DNA of 6,682 nucleotides, from contig CAJOQO010000258.1 in NCBI GenBank assembly GCA_905236545.1, positions 1-6,682 of the forward strand, in the 5' to 3' direction. Positions 6,274 through 6,682 of the stretch are shown here, piece by piece (position 1 is the first letter of the stretch; the number at the start of each line of letters is the position of its first letter). The notes beneath the pieces were generated by a model, which had not been told where the DNA came from, did not search any database, and was given only the letters and a program-made list of their open reading frames with translations. This DNA is from an uncultured Lachnospiraceae bacterium. GTDB lineage: Bacteria > Bacillota > Clostridia > Lachnospirales > Lachnospiraceae. The position numbers and the translations under genes are program-made.

Positions 6274-6682
6274 GGCTTCTCGTCAGCTTTCTGCTGCCCG
6301 CCTCCCGGGGCGCCTGTCTCCCGGCGCAGCTTCTTTCCCGGTACGTACTTGCTGTAATCCACATCCATGCCGATACTTCCTCTGCGGAACAGGCTGTAGA
6401 ACCCGAACATCGTGATGCTGACCACACAGCCGACGGCAATGTCCAGAGGAAGGATCATCCCTCCCGATAAAATCGCGCCCGGCGTTCCCTTCGGAATATG
6501 GTTTTCCAGGCCATTTGCCCCCATGAAGAATACATACCCCTTCGCGAAGCAGTAGAAGGTAAGCGGAACGAAGGTCAGGATGGTGCACAGCTTCATGGTG
6601 AGGAACCGGTCCGCCGTCTTCATCCCGAAGGCAGCAGAGAACAGGATCATGCCCGCGCCGATCACCGCACCGCCCGAAAAGC
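6261..6682 (-). CDS. mrpB: MrpB/MnhB-like membrane subunit, 5' end outside window
   Basis: Integral membrane subunit of the MnhB/MrpB family, found in Mrp Na+/H+ antiporters and in the membrane arm of Mbh-type complexes. The reading frame is open through the right edge: five in-frame codons (FSGGA) precede the first GTG at 6665, and FSGGAVIGAG matches the glycine-rich 'GGGFxGG' helix of the family. That GTG is therefore internal and the true start lies outside. About 139 residues are visible: the glycine-rich helix, a hydrophobic helix around LCTILTFVPLTFYCFAKGY, a loop, then SGGMILPLDIAVGCVV, which corresponds to the family's C-terminal 'G..pl.niaVGl' helix. A hydrophilic tail of roughly 40 residues follows (GKKLRRETGAPGGGQQ region), longer than I expect for MrpB. 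The stop is TGA at 6261-6263. Family assignment is good. Whether it corresponds to MrpB or to the split MbhE/F subunits cannot be settled from the part visible. Confidence 0.82.
   Translation of the reverse strand, partial: FSGGAVIGAGMILFSAAFGMKTADRFLTMKLCTILTFVPLTFYCFAKGYVFFMGANGLENHIPKGTPGAILSGGMILPLDIAVGCVVSITMFGFYSLFRRGSIGMDVDYSKYVPGKKLRRETGAPGGGQQKADEKPAGS

Noticed and set aside
6261..6665. GTG at 6665 as the start of the mrpB-like gene
   Set aside because: The frame stays open to the window edge and the residues before the GTG (FSGG) belong to the conserved glycine-rich helix of the family, so the gene is truncated by the window rather than starting there.
1..6682. Ordinary respiratory complex I (nuo) operon
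   Set aside because: An MnhB-type subunit is absent from complex I, the small subunit is MrpC-like rather than NuoK-like, there are four channel subunits rather than three, and none has the NuoL lateral helix as far as can be seen.
1..6682. Classical Mrp (mnhABCDEFG) Na+/H+ antiporter operon
   Set aside because: Classical operons have one MrpD after MrpC and then MrpE, F and G. Here three further large channel genes follow MrpD and no E, F or G gene is seen in the window.

Overview
The window is one stretch of a single operon, read entirely from the minus strand (right to left). It encodes membrane subunits of the Mrp antiporter / respiratory complex I family. In transcription order it holds: an MrpB/MnhB-like subunit whose start lies beyond the right edge (6261-6682), an MrpC/NuoK-like subunit (5857-6237), and four consecutive large proton-channel paralogues of the MrpD/NuoL/NuoM/NuoN family. 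These are called D1 (4346-5860), D2 (2885-4327), D3 (1405-2868) and D4 (1-1398, open at the left edge). Junctions are -4, 18, 16, 6 and 23 bases, every junction carries a purine-rich ribosome-binding site, and there is no room for an internal promoter or terminator. No stretch longer than 23 bases lacks a gene, and I see no RNA gene, mobile element or CRISPR array.

The four large paralogues are not simple copies. D1 is MrpD/NuoN-like. D2 and D4 have the 'LSGxxxKxG' TM8 signature seen in NuoM-, HyfB- and MrpD-like proteins. D3 has a NuoL/MrpA-like TM7-TM8 segment in which the usual TM8 lysine is missing. All four keep the glutamate of TM5, the lysine of TM7, the His-x3-Lys of the TM10/11 region and the TM12 lysine, so each looks able to work as an ion-translocating channel. 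Together with MrpB and MrpC this resembles the membrane arm of a modular energy-converting complex (Mbh/Mbs, formate hydrogenlyase or Hyf type) more than a stand-alone Mrp antiporter. The catalytic subunits (NuoB, NuoC/D, NuoH and NuoI homologues, or a [NiFe] hydrogenase) are not in the window; I would expect them just beyond the left edge, but that is inference.

The DNA is GC-rich. Strong Shine-Dalgarno sequences, ATG/GTG starts and this mixture of families suggest an anaerobic bacterium, perhaps of the Clostridia (Bacillota). The window holds no phylogenetic marker, so this is a weak guess. The main points of interest are four tandem channel subunits, the altered TM8 of D3, a roughly 34-residue histidine-bearing insertion in D4, two amber stops in frame with the next gene, and a GC hairpin over the mrpB stop codon.
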